A program made the translations under genes and the position numbers. Below, in pieces: positions 34,335 through 44,429 of a DNA stretch of 64,000 nt. This stretch comes from Fibrobacter sp. Lineage in GTDB: Bacteria > Fibrobacterota > Fibrobacteria > Fibrobacterales > Fibrobacteraceae. Each line of letters begins with the position of its first letter. Position 1 is the stretch's first letter. Location of the stretch: contig JAKSIJ010000010.1 in NCBI GenBank assembly GCA_024398875.1, positions 1 through 64,000 of the forward strand. Direction: 5' to 3'. The notes beneath the pieces were generated by a model. It was not told the origin of the DNA. It saw only the letters and a list, made by a program, of their open reading frames with translations, and searched no databases.

Positions 34335-34735
34335 AAAAAATCTCCGCGGTCAAAATCTTTGCCCTTAAAGATATATTTAAACTTTTAGAAAGCCTTGTAA
34401 AAAAGTGAGTAACAAGGGGTTATGTGTTCCGAATATGTTCTCTGTCACACAAAATGGAAAATGAGTAGGGGAGGGGCGGTTTCCGTCGCCCAACCGAAAT
34501 GTAAATTTTTGTAAAATTTTAGATGTAAAAATCTTTTTACAAAAATAATTGGTGGATAGAATCTGACTCGTAGGCTTACGACCGCCGTCTTTCAACACAT
34601 TGTTAATCAATTGTTGATAAATTGGTTCTTTTGCTTTAACAATATTGTTGAACCTTTGAAAAAAAGCAAAATTCGCCAATTTGTAGCTCAGGGGCCCAAT
34701 TAGATTATTTCGAGGGAAAATTGTACCCCCTGTCT

Positions 34736-34744
34736 TGTGGATAA
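34736..34744 (-). promoter_or_regulatory. DnaA-box sequence
   Basis: TTATCCACA read on the minus strand, an exact match to the classical DnaA box. A one-mismatch copy lies at 34612-34620 (TGTTGATAA on the plus strand). One exact box can occur by chance. Confidence 0.4.
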
Positions 34745-34785
34745 TCCCAAAAATTCCCTTTTTTCGCAAAATTTTCAAGAAAAAC

Positions 34786-34818
34786 GCTTGCCAATTGCTT
34801 GCCATTTACTAAATTTGT
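34786..34818 (+). promoter_or_regulatory. Candidate promoter of the tuf-ribosomal operon
   Basis: TTGCCA, present twice in tandem, lies upstream of TAAATT, with the first copy about 16 bases before it. The -10 match is imperfect, and start-site data are absent. Confidence 0.35.
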
Positions 34819-34925
34819 GGCTCAATTTCGAAGAGTACCGCTTCCTATGCTTTTCGATGTAACGGAAATCCTTGTGGTTTCTTGACTTAGAAGCGATAAA
34901 CCTTCTGCTGAAGAAGAGGAATAAA

Positions 34926-36110
34926 ATGGCAAAAGAACATTTTGATAGAAGCAAGCCGCACTGCAACATCGGCACCATCGGCCACGTTGACCATGGTAAA
35001 ACCACTCTGACCGCTGCAATCTGCACGACCCTCGCAGCCAACGGTCTCGCCGCCGCCAAGCGTTTCGACGAAATCGACAACGCTCCGGAAGAAAAGGCAC
35101 GCGGTATCACGATCAACACTTCCCACGTTGAATATACAACTGCTAACCGTCACTACGCTCACGTCGACTGCCCGGGGCATGCTGACTATGTGAAGAACAT
35201 GGTGACCGGTGCTGCCCAGATGGACGGCGCCATCCTCGTTGTCGCAGCTACTGACGGCCCGATGCCCCAGACCCGCGAACACATCCTTCTCGCACACCAG
35301 GTGGGCGTGCCGAAGATCGTCGTGTTCATGAACAAGTGCGACATGGTGGACGACCCGGAACTCCTCGACCTCGTGGAGATGGAAGTCCGCGACCTCCTCA
35401 GCAAGTACGAGTTCGACGGCGACAACACCCCGATCGTCCGCGGCTCCGCCCTCGGCGCCCTCAACGGCGAGAAGCAGTGGCAGGACAAGGTGATGGAGCT
35501 CATGGCTCAGTGCGACGAGTACATCCCTCTTCCGCAGCGCGAGACGGACAAGCCGTTCCTGATGCCTATCGAAGACATCTTCACGATCACCGGTCGTGGC
35601 ACCGTTGCTACCGGCCGTATCGAACGTGGCGTTGTGCACCTGAACGACAAGGTCGAACGCGTCGGCCTCGGCGAAACCGTCGAATACGTCGTTACCGGTG
35701 TTGAAATGTTCCGTAAGCTCCTCGACGACGCACAGGCCGGTGATAACGTCGGTCTTCTGCTCCGCGGCGCCGAGAAGAAGGACGTTGTTCGTGGCATGGT
35801 TCTCGCCGCTCCGAAGTCCGTCACCCCGCACACCGAATTCAAGGCCGAGATCTACGTCCTGACGAAGGACGAAGGTGGCCGCCACACGCCGTTCATGAAC
35901 GGCTACCGTCCGCAGTTCTACTTCCGCACCACCGACGTGACTGGCACTATCCAGCTCCCGGAAGGTGTTGAAATGGTGACCCCGGGCGACACCGTCACAA
36001 TCCACACCAACCTCATTGCCCCCATCGCCATGGAAAAGCAGCTCCGCTTCGCTATCCGTGAAGGTGGCCGTACCGTTGGCGCTGGCTCTGTAACCGAAAT
36101 CATCAAGTAA
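34926..36110 (+). CDS. tuf: Elongation factor Tu
   Basis: 394 residues from ATG 34926 with GAGGA upstream. GTP sites [10 protein letters not shown] (P-loop), DCPGHADYV (G3) and NKCDMVDD (G4) are all present, followed by the barrel domains II and III ending [13 protein letters not shown]-Tu brings aminoacyl-tRNA to the ribosome. As first gene it leads the S10 operon, which is a common order; codon use is strongly biased to a few codons, as in highly expressed genes. Confidence 0.97.
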   Translation: MAKEHFDRSKPHCNIGTIGHVDHGKTTLTAAICTTLAANGLAAAKRFDEIDNAPEEKARGITINTSHVEYTTANRHYAHVDCPGHADYVKNMVTGAAQMDGAILVVAATDGPMPQTREHILLAHQVGVPKIVVFMNKCDMVDDPELLDLVEMEVRDLLSKYEFDGDNTPIVRGSALGALNGEKQWQDKVMELMAQCDEYIPLPQRETDKPFLMPIEDIFTITGRGTVATGRIERGVVHLNDKVERVGLGETVEYVVTGVEMFRKLLDDAQAGDNVGLLLRGAEKKDVVRGMVLAAPKSVTPHTEFKAEIYVLTKDEGGRHTPFMNGYRPQFYFRTTDVTGTIQLPEGVEMVTPGDTVTIHTNLIAPIAMEKQLRFAIREGGRTVGAGSVTEIIK

Positions 36111-36119
36111 GGAATAATC

Positions 36120-36428
36120 ATGGCTGGTGAACGCATTCGTATTCGCTTGAAGAGTTTCGATCATCGTATGATCGACCGCTCCGCTCAAGACATCGTGAAT
36201 ACAGCTAAGAACACTGGGGCTCGTATTGCAGGCCCCATCCCTCTCCCGACGAAAGTCCAGAAGTATACGGTGCTTCGTTCTCCGCATATCGATAAGACTT
36301 CTCGTGAACAGTTTGAATCTCGTACGCACAAGCGTCTGATTGACATCCTCGATGCCACTCCGCAAACTGTGGATTCCCTCATGAAACTTGACTTGCCGGC
36401 TGGTGTCGAAGTCGAAATTAAGGTCTAA
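36120..36428 (+). CDS. rpsJ: Ribosomal protein S10
   Basis: 102 residues, [18 protein letters not shown] at the start and the [13 protein letters not shown] core, typical full-length S10 (NusE). Nine bases after tuf. It also serves in transcription antitermination complexes. Confidence 0.97.
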   Translation: MAGERIRIRLKSFDHRMIDRSAQDIVNTAKNTGARIAGPIPLPTKVQKYTVLRSPHIDKTSREQFESRTHKRLIDILDATPQTVDSLMKLDLPAGVEVEIKV

Positions 36429-36433
36429 TAACA

Positions 36434-37051
36434 ATGAACGGTATTCTCGCAAAAAAGTTGGGAATGACCCAAGTGTTCACGGAACAGGGCGAATGCGTCC
36501 CTGTCACGGTTCTTGAAGCCGGTCCGTGCGTGGTCGTTTGCCACAAGACAGAAGAAAAGGACGGTTACACTGCCGTCCAGATCGGCTTTGGTCTCAAAAA
36601 GGAACAGCGTGCCAACAAGGCAGAAATCGGCCACTTCAAGAAGGCTGACGTTGCTGTTCGTGAACACCTCGCCGAATTTGACGTAGCTGATCTCGAATCC
36701 TGGCCGGTTGGCAAGGAATTCGGTGCTGCTGACTTCGCCGACGCTAAGATGGTGAACGTCTCCGGCATTTCCAAGGGTCATGGCTTCTCTGGTACTATCA
36801 AGCGCCACGGATTCCACAGCGGTCCTCGTTCCCATGGTACGCACAACATGCGCGAACCGGGTGGTACGTCCGCTCACTCCTATCCTGGTCGCGTGTTCCC
36901 GGGCAAAAAGCAGTCCGGTCAATACGGTAACAAGAAAGTGACCGTCAAGCACCTCCAGGTCGTTAAAGTTGACGGCGACCGCAACCTGATCTTCGTCCGC
37001 GGCGCAGTTCCCGGTGCGAAGAACAGCATTATCGTGGTGAGGAAAGACTAA
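36434..37051 (+). CDS. rplC: Ribosomal protein L3
   Basis: 205 residues, GILAKKLGMTQVF start and the conserved central loop SAHSYPGRVFPGKK (the region near the peptidyl-transferase centre). The stop overlaps the rplD start in TAATG. Confidence 0.97.
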   Translation: MNGILAKKLGMTQVFTEQGECVPVTVLEAGPCVVVCHKTEEKDGYTAVQIGFGLKKEQRANKAEIGHFKKADVAVREHLAEFDVADLESWPVGKEFGAADFADAKMVNVSGISKGHGFSGTIKRHGFHSGPRSHGTHNMREPGGTSAHSYPGRVFPGKKQSGQYGNKKVTVKHLQVVKVDGDRNLIFVRGAVPGAKNSIIVVRKD

Positions 37052-37671
37052 TGGCTAGTGCAAAGTTTTTCGCCGCATCTGGCGATTTCCAGAAAGATAT
37101 TCAGCTCCCCGCATTGTTCGATGAAGAAGTGAACAAGGTTTGCATGTATTTGCACATCAAGGCTATCCTCAACAACAATCGTCAGGGCACAGCTCAGACC
37201 AAGAACAAGTCCTCCGTCTCCGGCGGTGGTCAGAAGCCTTGGAAGCAGAAGGGCACAGGTCGTGCTCGTTCTGGTCAGAACACCTCTGCTGTGTGGGTTC
37301 GTGGTGCTAAGGCTCACGGTCCTAAGTCTCATGACTATTTCGAAAAAGTGAACAAGAAGGTCAAGAAGATCGCTTTCCATTCCGCTTTGGCTGACAAGGC
37401 TCAGGAAGGCAAGGTCCTCGTGTTCGAAGCCCTCAGCTTCGCCGCCCCGAAGACCAAGGATCTCCTCGCCGTTCTCACCAAGTCTGGTGTGGAACAGCGC
37501 AATGTCCTCTTCATTGTTAGCGAAAAGGATCAGAACTTGTATCTGTCCTCCAACAACATTCCTTGGTGCCGTTGCGCTCGCGTTGAAGACGTCAACACCT
37601 ATGATGTTGTTCGCGCAAACAATGTCGTCATCTCTCAAGCCGCTCTCAGCGAACTTGAAGGAGGCCGCTAA
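37051..37671 (+). CDS. rplD: Ribosomal protein L4
   Basis: 206 residues. The long exit-tunnel loop is visible as KPWKQKGTGRARSGQNTS. In some bacteria L4 regulates the S10 operon; no specific leader structure was identified upstream here. Overlaps rplW by one base. Confidence 0.96.
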   Translation: MASAKFFAASGDFQKDIQLPALFDEEVNKVCMYLHIKAILNNNRQGTAQTKNKSSVSGGGQKPWKQKGTGRARSGQNTSAVWVRGAKAHGPKSHDYFEKVNKKVKKIAFHSALADKAQEGKVLVFEALSFAAPKTKDLLAVLTKSGVEQRNVLFIVSEKDQNLYLSSNNIPWCRCARVEDVNTYDVVRANNVVISQAALSELEGGR

Positions 37672-37973
37672 TGAAAGAGATTCGCGAAATCCTCGTCGCT
37701 CCCCATGTAACTGAAGATACCACCAAGAATATGGTGAATCCGAAGACTGGTGTGCGCAAGTATGTATTCAAGGTTGCAATGGACGCCAGTAAGGACGAAA
37801 TCAAGGCCGCTATCGAAAAGCGCTTTGAAGTCAAGGTTTCTAAGGTCAATACTTTGATCAACCGCGGTAAGATCAAGCGCGTGCGCATGGTCGCCGGTAA
37901 GAAACCCAACTGGAAGAAGGCCTATATCACACTTAAGGCCGGGCAAAAGATTGCCGAGTTCGAAGGAGTATAA
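37671..37973 (+). CDS. rplW: Ribosomal protein L23
   Basis: 100 residues, start [19 protein letters not shown], then [18 protein letters not shown] and VNTLINRGK. It is the docking site of trigger factor and SRP at the tunnel exit; the trigger factor gene is also in this window (54099-55358). Confidence 0.96.
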   Translation: MKEIREILVAPHVTEDTTKNMVNPKTGVRKYVFKVAMDASKDEIKAAIEKRFEVKVSKVNTLINRGKIKRVRMVAGKKPNWKKAYITLKAGQKIAEFEGV

Positions 37974-37975
37974 TC

Positions 37976-38806
37976 ATGGGTCTGAAATCTTATCGCCCTC
38001 TTACCCCGACGCTGCGCTATAAGCAGATTGGTGACCGCAAGGAAATCACTGCTCAGAAGCCGTACAAGCCTCTTACCGAAGGTATCAAGAGCAGCTCCGG
38101 CCGCAACAACGTTGGTGAAATCACCTCCCGCCGTCGCGGTGGTGGTCACAAGAAGTTGTATCGTCTCATTGATTTCAAGCGCAAGGACGCAGGCGTTTCT
38201 TGCACTATCGAAACCATCGAATACGATCCGAATCGTACCGCACGTATCGCTCTCGTTAAGTTCGAAAACGGTAAGCGTGCATACATCATCGCTCCGGCAG
38301 ACGTTAAGGTCGGTGATGTACTGAACTCTGGTGAAGGTGCAGAATTCCGCGTCGGTAACGCATTGCCGCTTCGCGAAATCCCGCTGAACACCATTATCCA
38401 CAACATCGAAATGAAGCCGGGCAAGGGTGCTCAGATTGCTCGTTCCGCTGGTGCCGGTGCAGAACTGGTTGCTAAGGACGGCAAGCTCTGCCAGGTTCGT
38501 CTCCCGAGTGGCGAAGTTCGCTACATTCCGGAAGACTGCCTCGCTACCGTTGGTCAGGTTTCCAATATCGATCACATGAATGAATCCTCTGGTTCCGCTG
38601 GCCGTTCTCGTTGGCTCGGTAAGCGTCCGGCCGTCCGTGGTGTCGTTATGAACCCGGTCGATCACCCCCTTGGTGGTGGTGAAGGTCGTACCTCTGGTGG
38701 TCGTCATCCCTGCTCTCCTTGGGGTAAGAACTCTAAGGGTGCAAAAACTCGTAACAATAAGCGTACCGATCGTTTCATCGTACGTCGTCGTCAGAAGAGG
38801 GCCTAA
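37976..38806 (+). CDS. rplB: Ribosomal protein L2
   Basis: 276 residues with the universally conserved end [20 protein letters not shown] and a basic C-terminus. Needed for subunit joining and the peptidyl-transferase centre. Two bases after rplW. Confidence 0.97.
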   Translation: MGLKSYRPLTPTLRYKQIGDRKEITAQKPYKPLTEGIKSSSGRNNVGEITSRRRGGGHKKLYRLIDFKRKDAGVSCTIETIEYDPNRTARIALVKFENGKRAYIIAPADVKVGDVLNSGEGAEFRVGNALPLREIPLNTIIHNIEMKPGKGAQIARSAGAGAELVAKDGKLCQVRLPSGEVRYIPEDCLATVGQVSNIDHMNESSGSAGRSRWLGKRPAVRGVVMNPVDHPLGGGEGRTSGGRHPCSPWGKNSKGAKTRNNKRTDRFIVRRRQKRA

Positions 38807-38809
38807 TTC

Positions 38810-39091
38810 ATGTCCAGATCCCTTAAGAAAGGTGCGTTCGTGGATTCCCACGTTCTCGTCAAAGCTCAGGCAATGGCTGGTTCCGACAAGAAGCAGGCCA
38901 TCAAGACCTGGTCCCGCCGTTCCACTATCATTCCCGATATGGTCGGTCTCACTTTCTCCGTGTATAACGGTAAGCAGTTCATCCCGGTTTATGTAACCGA
39001 AAACATGGTTGGCCATAAGCTCGGTGAATTCTCCCTGACCCGTACTTTCAAGGGTCACCGTAAGACTGAAGCTGCTGGAGGCAAGAAATAA
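38810..39091 (+). CDS. rpsS: Ribosomal protein S19
   Basis: 93 residues, [16 protein letters not shown] start and [16 protein letters not shown] end. One base overlap with rplV in TAATG. Confidence 0.97.
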   Translation: MSRSLKKGAFVDSHVLVKAQAMAGSDKKQAIKTWSRRSTIIPDMVGLTFSVYNGKQFIPVYVTENMVGHKLGEFSLTRTFKGHRKTEAAGGKK

Positions 39092-39438
39092 TGCAAGCTG
39101 TCGCTAAAGTGAAAAACGTACGCTACGGTGTTCGCAAGCTGCGTCGCGTTGTCGACCTGGTTCGTGGCAAGTCCGTTGCAGAAGCATTCGCAATGCTTTC
39201 CATCCTCCACACGCAGACCAAGGGCGCTCCCCTGGTAGAAAATGCTTTGAAGTCCGCTGTTGCTAACTTCAAGCAGAAGTCTGCCGCTCCGGTTGCCGCA
39301 GAAGAACTGGTCGTTAAGACCATTACCGCTGACGGTGCAACCATCATGAAGCGCATCCATCCGCGTTCTCAGGGCCGTGCTTTCCGTATCGAAAAGCCGC
39401 TCTCCCACCTCACAGTCGTTGTGGCCAACAAGGAGTAA
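39091..39438 (+). CDS. rplV: Ribosomal protein L22
   Basis: 115 residues; [18 protein letters not shown] at the start and the tunnel hairpin region ending [15 protein letters not shown]. Normal length. Confidence 0.96.
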   Translation: MQAVAKVKNVRYGVRKLRRVVDLVRGKSVAEAFAMLSILHTQTKGAPLVENALKSAVANFKQKSAAPVAAEELVVKTITADGATIMKRIHPRSQGRAFRIEKPLSHLTVVVANKE

Positions 39439-39443
39439 TTACA

Positions 39444-40103
39444 ATGGGTCAGAAAACTCATCCGAATGGTCTTCGTCTTGGCGTTATCCGCGGCTGGGAA
39501 TCCAAGTGGTATGCCGAAGACAAGTTTGCCGATCTTCTCTATGAAGACATCGTGCTCCGTCGCTACTTGATGAAGCGCTTCGAACATGCTTCCCTGTCCA
39601 AGGTTGGCATCGAACGTACCGTCAAGAAGGTTAACGTGAACCTCTTTACCGCTCGCCCGGGTATCGTTATCGGTCGTAAGGGCGAAGAATTGGAGAAGCT
39701 GAAGGGCGAACTCCAGTTCCTCACCGGAAAAGAAATCTATATTAACGTCCAGGAAATCAAGCGTCCCGACTCCGACGCCAAGTTGGTTGCCGAAAACATT
39801 GCTCGCCAGCTCGAAAAGCGTATTTCCTTCCGTCGCGCTATGAAGCGCGCCATCCAGAACGCAATGCGCGCTGGTGTGGAAGGTATCAAGGTGCAGTGCG
39901 GTGGCCGCCTCGGTGGTGCCGAAATTGCCCGCGTTGAAAAGTATGCTGAAGGTCGCGTACCTCTGCACACTCTTCGTGCTGACATTGATTACGCAACTGC
40001 TATCGCTAAGACCGTTTACGGTGCTATCGGTATCAAGGTGTGGATCATGCACGGTGAAAAGATTGGTAAGGACGTCATGTCCGATAACAAGAGAGAGAAG
40101 TAA
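39444..40103 (+). CDS. rpsC: Ribosomal protein S3
   Basis: 219 residues, [18 protein letters not shown] start, KH-domain loop [11 protein letters not shown] and the C-terminal [15 protein letters not shown]. Part of the mRNA entry channel. Confidence 0.97.
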   Translation: MGQKTHPNGLRLGVIRGWESKWYAEDKFADLLYEDIVLRRYLMKRFEHASLSKVGIERTVKKVNVNLFTARPGIVIGRKGEELEKLKGELQFLTGKEIYINVQEIKRPDSDAKLVAENIARQLEKRISFRRAMKRAIQNAMRAGVEGIKVQCGGRLGGAEIARVEKYAEGRVPLHTLRADIDYATAIAKTVYGAIGIKVWIMHGEKIGKDVMSDNKREK

Positions 40104-40106
40104 TAT

Positions 40107-40520
40107 ATGCTGAGTCCTAAAAGAACATTACATCGTAAGCAGATGAAAGGCCGCATGAAGGGCGTCGCCTCTCGCGGCAACTCCATCGCCTTTGGCGAAT
40201 TCGGCATTCAGGCTCTTGAAAAGTGCTGGCTCACTGCTCGTCAGATTGAAGCCGCTCGTATCGCCATGACTCGTAAGATCAAGCGCGGTGGCCGCGTTTG
40301 GATCCGCGTCTTCCCCGACAAGCCGATTACCCGCCATCCTGCAGAAGCTCGTATGGGTAAGGGTAAGGGTGCTGTTGAATTCTGGGCAGCCGTAATCCTC
40401 CCGGGTCGCATCATTTTCGAAATGGGTGGTGTAGAACGCGAACTGGCACTGGAAGCTCTCCATGTGGCAGCTCAGAAGCTCCCCCTCAAGTGCAAAATCA
40501 TCGAAGAATCGGAGATCTAA
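40107..40520 (+). CDS. rplP: Ribosomal protein L16
   Basis: 137 residues, [19 protein letters not shown] start and RIFPDKP-type core ([16 protein letters not shown]). Binds near the A-site. Stop overlaps the rpmC start by one base. Confidence 0.96.
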   Translation: MLSPKRTLHRKQMKGRMKGVASRGNSIAFGEFGIQALEKCWLTARQIEAARIAMTRKIKRGGRVWIRVFPDKPITRHPAEARMGKGKGAVEFWAAVILPGRIIFEMGGVERELALEALHVAAQKLPLKCKIIEESEI

Positions 40521-40711
40521 TGAAGGCACGTGAATTAAAGGAACTGGGCGTTGACCAGCTCAAGGAAAAGCTGGCCCAGTTGAATCTCGATCTGTTCAAT
40601 TACCGCATGGCTGCTAAGCTCGGTAACTTGGAAAAACCCTCTTTGATCGCAACGACCCGTAAGGACATCGCTCGCGTCAAGACCATCCTCACCGAAAAGG
40701 CCAAGGCATAA
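40520..40711 (+). CDS. rpmC: Ribosomal protein L29
   Basis: 63 residues from ATG 40520 ([18 protein letters not shown]), two long helices, ending TILTEKAKA. The open frame extends to 40490, but the chosen ATG overlaps the rplP stop as TAATG, as elsewhere in this operon. Confidence 0.94.
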   Translation: MKARELKELGVDQLKEKLAQLNLDLFNYRMAAKLGNLEKPSLIATTRKDIARVKTILTEKAKA

Positions 40712-40729
40712 GCCGGGCAGGAGCAGGAA

Positions 40730-40984
40730 ATGGATAGAAACCTTCGTAAGGTTAAGCAGGGTGTAGTCAGCTCTGACAAGATGGACAAGACCATCACGGT
40801 TGTGGTTGAAAACCGCAAGCGTCACCCGATGTACAACAAGATCATGACTACTACTAAGAAGCTCAAGGCTCATGATGAAAAGAATGAAGCCCAGGAAGGC
40901 GACTTGGTAGAAATCATGGAAACTCGTCCCCTCTCTGCAACTAAGCGCTGGCGCTTGGTTCGCATTGTGGAAAAGAAGAAATAA
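40730..40984 (+). CDS. rpsQ: Ribosomal protein S17
   Basis: 84 residues, [20 protein letters not shown] start and [18 protein letters not shown] end. AGGAG lies just upstream. Confidence 0.96.
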   Translation: MDRNLRKVKQGVVSSDKMDKTITVVVENRKRHPMYNKIMTTTKKLKAHDEKNEAQEGDLVEIMETRPLSATKRWRLVRIVEKKK

Positions 40985-41005
40985 TCTTTTTGGAGTAAGG
41001 CGAAT

Positions 41006-41374
41006 ATGATTCAAGAAGAAACCAGACTCGTCGTGGCCGATAACAGTGGTGCCAAGGAAGTCGCCTGCATCCGCGTTTTGGGTGGCACAAACCGTCGCTA
41101 TGCTAGCATCGGTGATGTCATCAAGGTAGCCGTTAAAGACGCTATCCCCCAGAGCAAGGTGAAGAAGGGTTCCGTGGCCGACGCCGTCGTCGTCCGCACT
41201 CGTAAGGAAATCGCACGTCCGGATGGAACTTTGATCCGTTTCTCCGACAATGCAGTGGTTCTCATCAACAAGGAAGGTGAACCGCGTGGAACCCGTATTT
41301 TTGGACCGGTGGCTCGTGAGCTCCGCGACAAGAAGTACATGAAGATCATCTCCCTCGCACCTGAGGTTCTCTAA
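41006..41374 (+). CDS. rplN: Ribosomal protein L14
   Basis: 122 residues, [18 protein letters not shown] start; ends with [20 protein letters not shown]. Overlaps rplX by one base. Confidence 0.97.
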   Translation: MIQEETRLVVADNSGAKEVACIRVLGGTNRRYASIGDVIKVAVKDAIPQSKVKKGSVADAVVVRTRKEIARPDGTLIRFSDNAVVLINKEGEPRGTRIFGPVARELRDKKYMKIISLAPEVL

Positions 41375-41673
41375 TGGCAAACATCAAGAAGAATGATAAC
41401 GTCAAGGTGATTTCCGGTGCCAACAAGGGCAAGACCGGCACCGTGATCAGTGTCAAGGACGGCAAGGTGACCGTTAGCGGCGTTAACGTCTGCAAGCGTC
41501 ATGAAAAGCCGAGCCAGACCAACCAGGCTGGTGGCATCATCGAAAAGGAACTGCCCATCGACATTTCCAACGTGATGCTCCTCGAAGGCAATACTCCTGT
41601 TCGCACTCGTATCGTTCGTGAAGCCGGCAAGAAGGCTGTCCGCGTGAGTGTCAAGACCGGAAAGGCGGTATAA
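41374..41673 (+). CDS. rplX: Ribosomal protein L24
   Basis: 99 residues; KOW motif [20 protein letters not shown] near the N-terminus, then [17 protein letters not shown]. Assembly initiator of the large subunit. Confidence 0.95.
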   Translation: MANIKKNDNVKVISGANKGKTGTVISVKDGKVTVSGVNVCKRHEKPSQTNQAGGIIEKELPIDISNVMLLEGNTPVRTRIVREAGKKAVRVSVKTGKAV

Positions 41674-41675
41674 CT

Positions 41676-42215
41676 ATGAACCAGATGAAGCAATTTTATC
41701 TCGAAAAAGTCGTCCCGGCCTTGCAGCAGAAGTTTGCTTACAAGAACGTGATGATGATTCCGCGCCTCGAAAAGATCGTGATCAACATGGGTGTTGGCGC
41801 TGCTTCCCAGAACCGTAAGATTCTCGATGAAGCCGTTGATACTCTGACTGCTATCACTGGTCAGAAGGCAATCGTCACCAACGCCAAGAAGGCTGTTGCT
41901 CAGTTCCACCTCCGCGAAGGTATCGGTATCGGCGCTAAGGTAACTCTCCATGGTGATAACATGTGGGACTTCCTCTATCGCTTTATCAACATCGACCTTC
42001 CTCGTGTTCGTGACTTCCGTGGTCTCGCACGTCGTGGCTTCGATGGCATGGGTAACTTTACCCTGGGCATCAAGGAACAGACCATCTTCGTTGAAATCGA
42101 CATCGATAAGATTTCTCGTACCTTCGGTATGGACATTTCTTTCGTTACCTCTGCAAAGACCGATGACGAAGGCCGTGCTCTCCTCGAAGAACTTGGACTC
42201 CCCTTCCGCAAGTAA
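41676..42215 (+). CDS. rplE: Ribosomal protein L5
   Basis: 179 residues; [16 protein letters not shown] and [15 protein letters not shown] are the family blocks. Binds 5S rRNA. Two bases after rplX. Confidence 0.96.
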   Translation: MNQMKQFYLEKVVPALQQKFAYKNVMMIPRLEKIVINMGVGAASQNRKILDEAVDTLTAITGQKAIVTNAKKAVAQFHLREGIGIGAKVTLHGDNMWDFLYRFINIDLPRVRDFRGLARRGFDGMGNFTLGIKEQTIFVEIDIDKISRTFGMDISFVTSAKTDDEGRALLEELGLPFRK

Positions 42216-42224
42216 GGTAATACC

Positions 42225-42410
42225 ATGGCAAGCACAAGAATGATTGAAAAATGCAAGCGTACTCCGAAGTATACCGTTCGTGGGTACAACCGTTGCAAGC
42301 GTTGCGGTAGGCCGCACGCCTTTATGCGCCGCTTTGGCCTTTGCCGTATTTGCTTCCGCGAAATGGCACTCGCCGGCGAAATCCCCGGTATCACTAAGTC
42401 GTCTTGGTAA
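42225..42410 (+). CDS. rpsN: Ribosomal protein S14, zinc-binding type
   Basis: 61 residues, the short type with two CxxC pairs (CKRCGRPH and CRICF) that bind zinc. Full short-form length; no second, zinc-free copy in the window. Confidence 0.95.
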   Translation: MASTRMIEKCKRTPKYTVRGYNRCKRCGRPHAFMRRFGLCRICFREMALAGEIPGITKSSW

Positions 42411-42423
42411 GGAGAGTATACTC

Positions 42424-42819
42424 ATGGCAATGACAGATCCTATCGCCGATATGCTCACCCGTATCCGCAATGCCTCTACGGCAAAGCTCCCCGTGGTGGA
42501 CATTCCCGCCAGCAACCTGAAGCGTGAAATCGCTCGCGTTCTGCAGGAAAAAGGTTTCATTAAGAAGTTCGTCGTAGTTGAAGACGGCAAGCAGGGCATG
42601 CTCAAGGTCCTTCTCCGCTACACCAACGGCGAAGCCGCTATCCAGGGCCTTCAGCGCGTTTCTACGCCGGGTCTTCGTCACTACGTTGACGCAGCCAAGC
42701 TCCCGCGCGTTCGCAATGGCCTCGGCTATGCAATCATCTCCACCTCTAAAGGCGTCATGACTGACCACGAAGCTCGCAAGGAAAATGTGGGCGGCGAAGT
42801 CATCGCAAAGGTTTGGTAA
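42424..42819 (+). CDS. rpsH: Ribosomal protein S8
   Basis: 131 residues from ATG 42424 ([17 protein letters not shown]) with AAGGAGAG upstream; the frame upstream is an open shadow of rpsN. C-terminal block [16 protein letters not shown]8 is the usual translational regulator of spc operons. Confidence 0.95.
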   Translation: MAMTDPIADMLTRIRNASTAKLPVVDIPASNLKREIARVLQEKGFIKKFVVVEDGKQGMLKVLLRYTNGEAAIQGLQRVSTPGLRHYVDAAKLPRVRNGLGYAIISTSKGVMTDHEARKENVGGEVIAKVW

Positions 42820-42821
42820 AG

Positions 42822-43361
42822 ATGTCCCGTATCGGTAAAGCTATTATCAACATCCCGGCCGACGTTAAAGTCGCCATCAATGGTCAGAACATTAAGGTTG
42901 AAGGCCCCAAGGGCAAGCTCGAAGCTGACGTTCACGAACTGATCGCTATCAAGTTCGAAAACAACCAGCTTTCCTTCACCCGTCCTGACGATCAGAAGTT
43001 CACTCGTGCAATTCATGGCACTACCCGTGCTCTCGTTGCAAACATGGTCGAAGGCGTTACCAAGGGTTTCCAGAAGACTCTCGAAATCGTTGGCGTTGGC
43101 TACCGTGTAGAACAGAAGGGCAAGGACCTCAACCTCGTTCTCGGTTTCTCTCATCCGGTTATCTACAAGGCACCGGAAGGCGTTGAACTGAAGGCTGTTG
43201 ATCCGCTGAAGATCACTATCTCCGGCATCGACAAGCAGAAGGTTGGCCAGGCTGCTGCTGAAATTCGCAAGTACCGCCGTCCTGAACCGTATAAGGGCAA
43301 GGGCATTAAGTACGAAGGCGAAATTGTCCGTCGTAAGCAGGGTAAGAAGACAGGTAAATAA
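42822..43361 (+). CDS. rplF: Ribosomal protein L6
   Basis: 179 residues from ATG 42822 (MSRIGKAIINIP), directly after the rpsH stop; the in-frame extension to 42813 lies inside rpsH. Ends RPEPYKGKGIKYEGE and a basic tail. Confidence 0.95.
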   Translation: MSRIGKAIINIPADVKVAINGQNIKVEGPKGKLEADVHELIAIKFENNQLSFTRPDDQKFTRAIHGTTRALVANMVEGVTKGFQKTLEIVGVGYRVEQKGKDLNLVLGFSHPVIYKAPEGVELKAVDPLKITISGIDKQKVGQAAAEIRKYRRPEPYKGKGIKYEGEIVRRKQGKKTGK

Positions 43362-43370
43362 GGGTAAACT

Positions 43371-43742
43371 ATGACTGCAATTGCTAAGAAAAGAATCCAG
43401 TCCAGAATCGCACGCCACGCTCGCGTACGCAAGTCTGTTGTCGGAACTGCAGAATGCCCTCGTTTGGCTGTTCGCCGTTCCCTTTCTCACATGGTCGCCC
43501 AGATTGTTGATGACGAAAACAACAAGTCTCTCGTTCAGCTCTCCACGACTGCCAAGGAATTCCAGGGCAAGTTTGGTGAGATGACGAAGTCCGAGCAGGC
43601 TAAGCAGCTCGGTCTCCAGGTTGCTGAAGTCGCCAAGTCCAAGGGCATCGAATCCGTGGTCTTTGACCGCGGCGGTTACATCTATCACGGACGCGTTCAG
43701 GCTCTCGCAGAGGGAGCTCGTGAAGGCGGACTCAAATTCTAA
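43371..43742 (+). CDS. rplR: Ribosomal protein L18
   Basis: 123 residues; basic N-terminus ([18 protein letters not shown]) and conserved end [20 protein letters not shown]. Binds 5S rRNA together with L5. Confidence 0.96.
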   Translation: MTAIAKKRIQSRIARHARVRKSVVGTAECPRLAVRRSLSHMVAQIVDDENNKSLVQLSTTAKEFQGKFGEMTKSEQAKQLGLQVAEVAKSKGIESVVFDRGGYIYHGRVQALAEGAREGGLKF

Positions 43743-43752
43743 GAGGTACACT

Positions 43753-44235
43753 TTGGAACGCGAAGCTCAAGTTTCTGAATTTGAAGACAAGGTTGTTCAC
43801 ATCAACCGTTGCGCCAAGGTGGTGAAGGGCGGTCGCCGCTTCTCCTTCAGCGCTCTCGTGGTTGTTGGCAACAAGAATGGCAAGATTGGTATGGGTCTCG
43901 GCAAGGCTAAGGAAGTTTCCGAAGCTATCCGCAAGGGTACCGAAGCTGCTCAGCGCAATCTGGTAGAAGTCCAGCTTTTGGACGGCACTATTCCTCACGA
44001 TATCGAAATCAAGGCTGGCGCAACTCGCCTCCTCTTGATGCCGGCTGCCCCTGGTACCGGTGTTATCGCTGGTGCTGCTGCCCGTGCTGTTCTCGAACTC
44101 GCCGGTGTCAAGAACATCCTTACAAAGATTCACGGTTCTTCCAATCCGGGTACGGTTGTCCGCGCCTGCATCGAAGGCCTTGTTTCTCAGAAGAATAAAC
44201 AGGACTGCGCTGAATTGCGCGGTGCTAACGCCTAA
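43753..44235 (+). CDS. rpsE: Ribosomal protein S5, TTG start
   Basis: 160 residues. The only start that fits is TTG 43753-43755, with AAGAGG seven bases upstream; no ATG or GTG lies between the rplR stop and the conserved body. Family blocks: KVVKGGRRFSFSALVVVGN, GKAKEVSEAIRKG and GSSNPGTVVRACIEGL. S5 shapes decoding fidelity. Confidence 0.95.
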   Translation: MEREAQVSEFEDKVVHINRCAKVVKGGRRFSFSALVVVGNKNGKIGMGLGKAKEVSEAIRKGTEAAQRNLVEVQLLDGTIPHDIEIKAGATRLLLMPAAPGTGVIAGAAARAVLELAGVKNILTKIHGSSNPGTVVRACIEGLVSQKNKQDCAELRGANA

Positions 44236-44248
44236 GGAGTAATACAAA

Positions 44249-44428
44249 ATGAAGAAAGTTCGTATTACTTTGATTAAAGGTACTGTCCGTCGTCTTCCGG
44301 TGCACCGCGCCAATGTGGCTGCACTCGGTCTCCGCAAGATTGGACAAACTGTTGAACACAATTTGACCCCCGCCATCCAGGGCATGATCAATGCCGTGGC
44401 CGACATGGTCAAGGTCGAGGAGATCTAA
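44249..44428 (+). CDS. rpmD: Ribosomal protein L30
   Basis: 59 residues, MKKVRITLIKGTVRRLP then GLRKIGQTVEHNLTPAIQGM. AAGGAG lies upstream of the ATG. Too short for usual ORF cut-offs but clearly in the right place between S5 and L15. Confidence 0.94.
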   Translation: MKKVRITLIKGTVRRLPVHRANVAALGLRKIGQTVEHNLTPAIQGMINAVADMVKVEEI

Positions 44429-44429
44429 C

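Larger units (their letters stand above)
34335..34925. other. Long AT-rich intergenic region upstream of tuf
   Basis: 590 bases with no supported gene; the one long minus-strand frame has no binding site and unusual composition. It is the divergence point between minus-strand genes on the left and the plus-strand ribosomal operon on the right. It contains a perfect DnaA-box sequence at 34736-34744, weaker copies in the same direction at 34612-34620 and 34551-34559, an AT-rich inverted repeat GTAAAAA-TC-TTTTTAC near 34525-34540, and the tuf promoter region. It may be only a regulatory region. Confidence 0.55.

Noticed and set aside
34377-34805. 142-codon minus-strand frame in the spacer before tuf
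   Set aside because: No ribosome-binding site, no recognisable domain and AT-driven composition; left as intergenic.
34887-36452. 521-codon minus-strand frame opposite tuf
   Set aside because: Pure codon-bias shadow of tuf and rpsJ; no start-site support.
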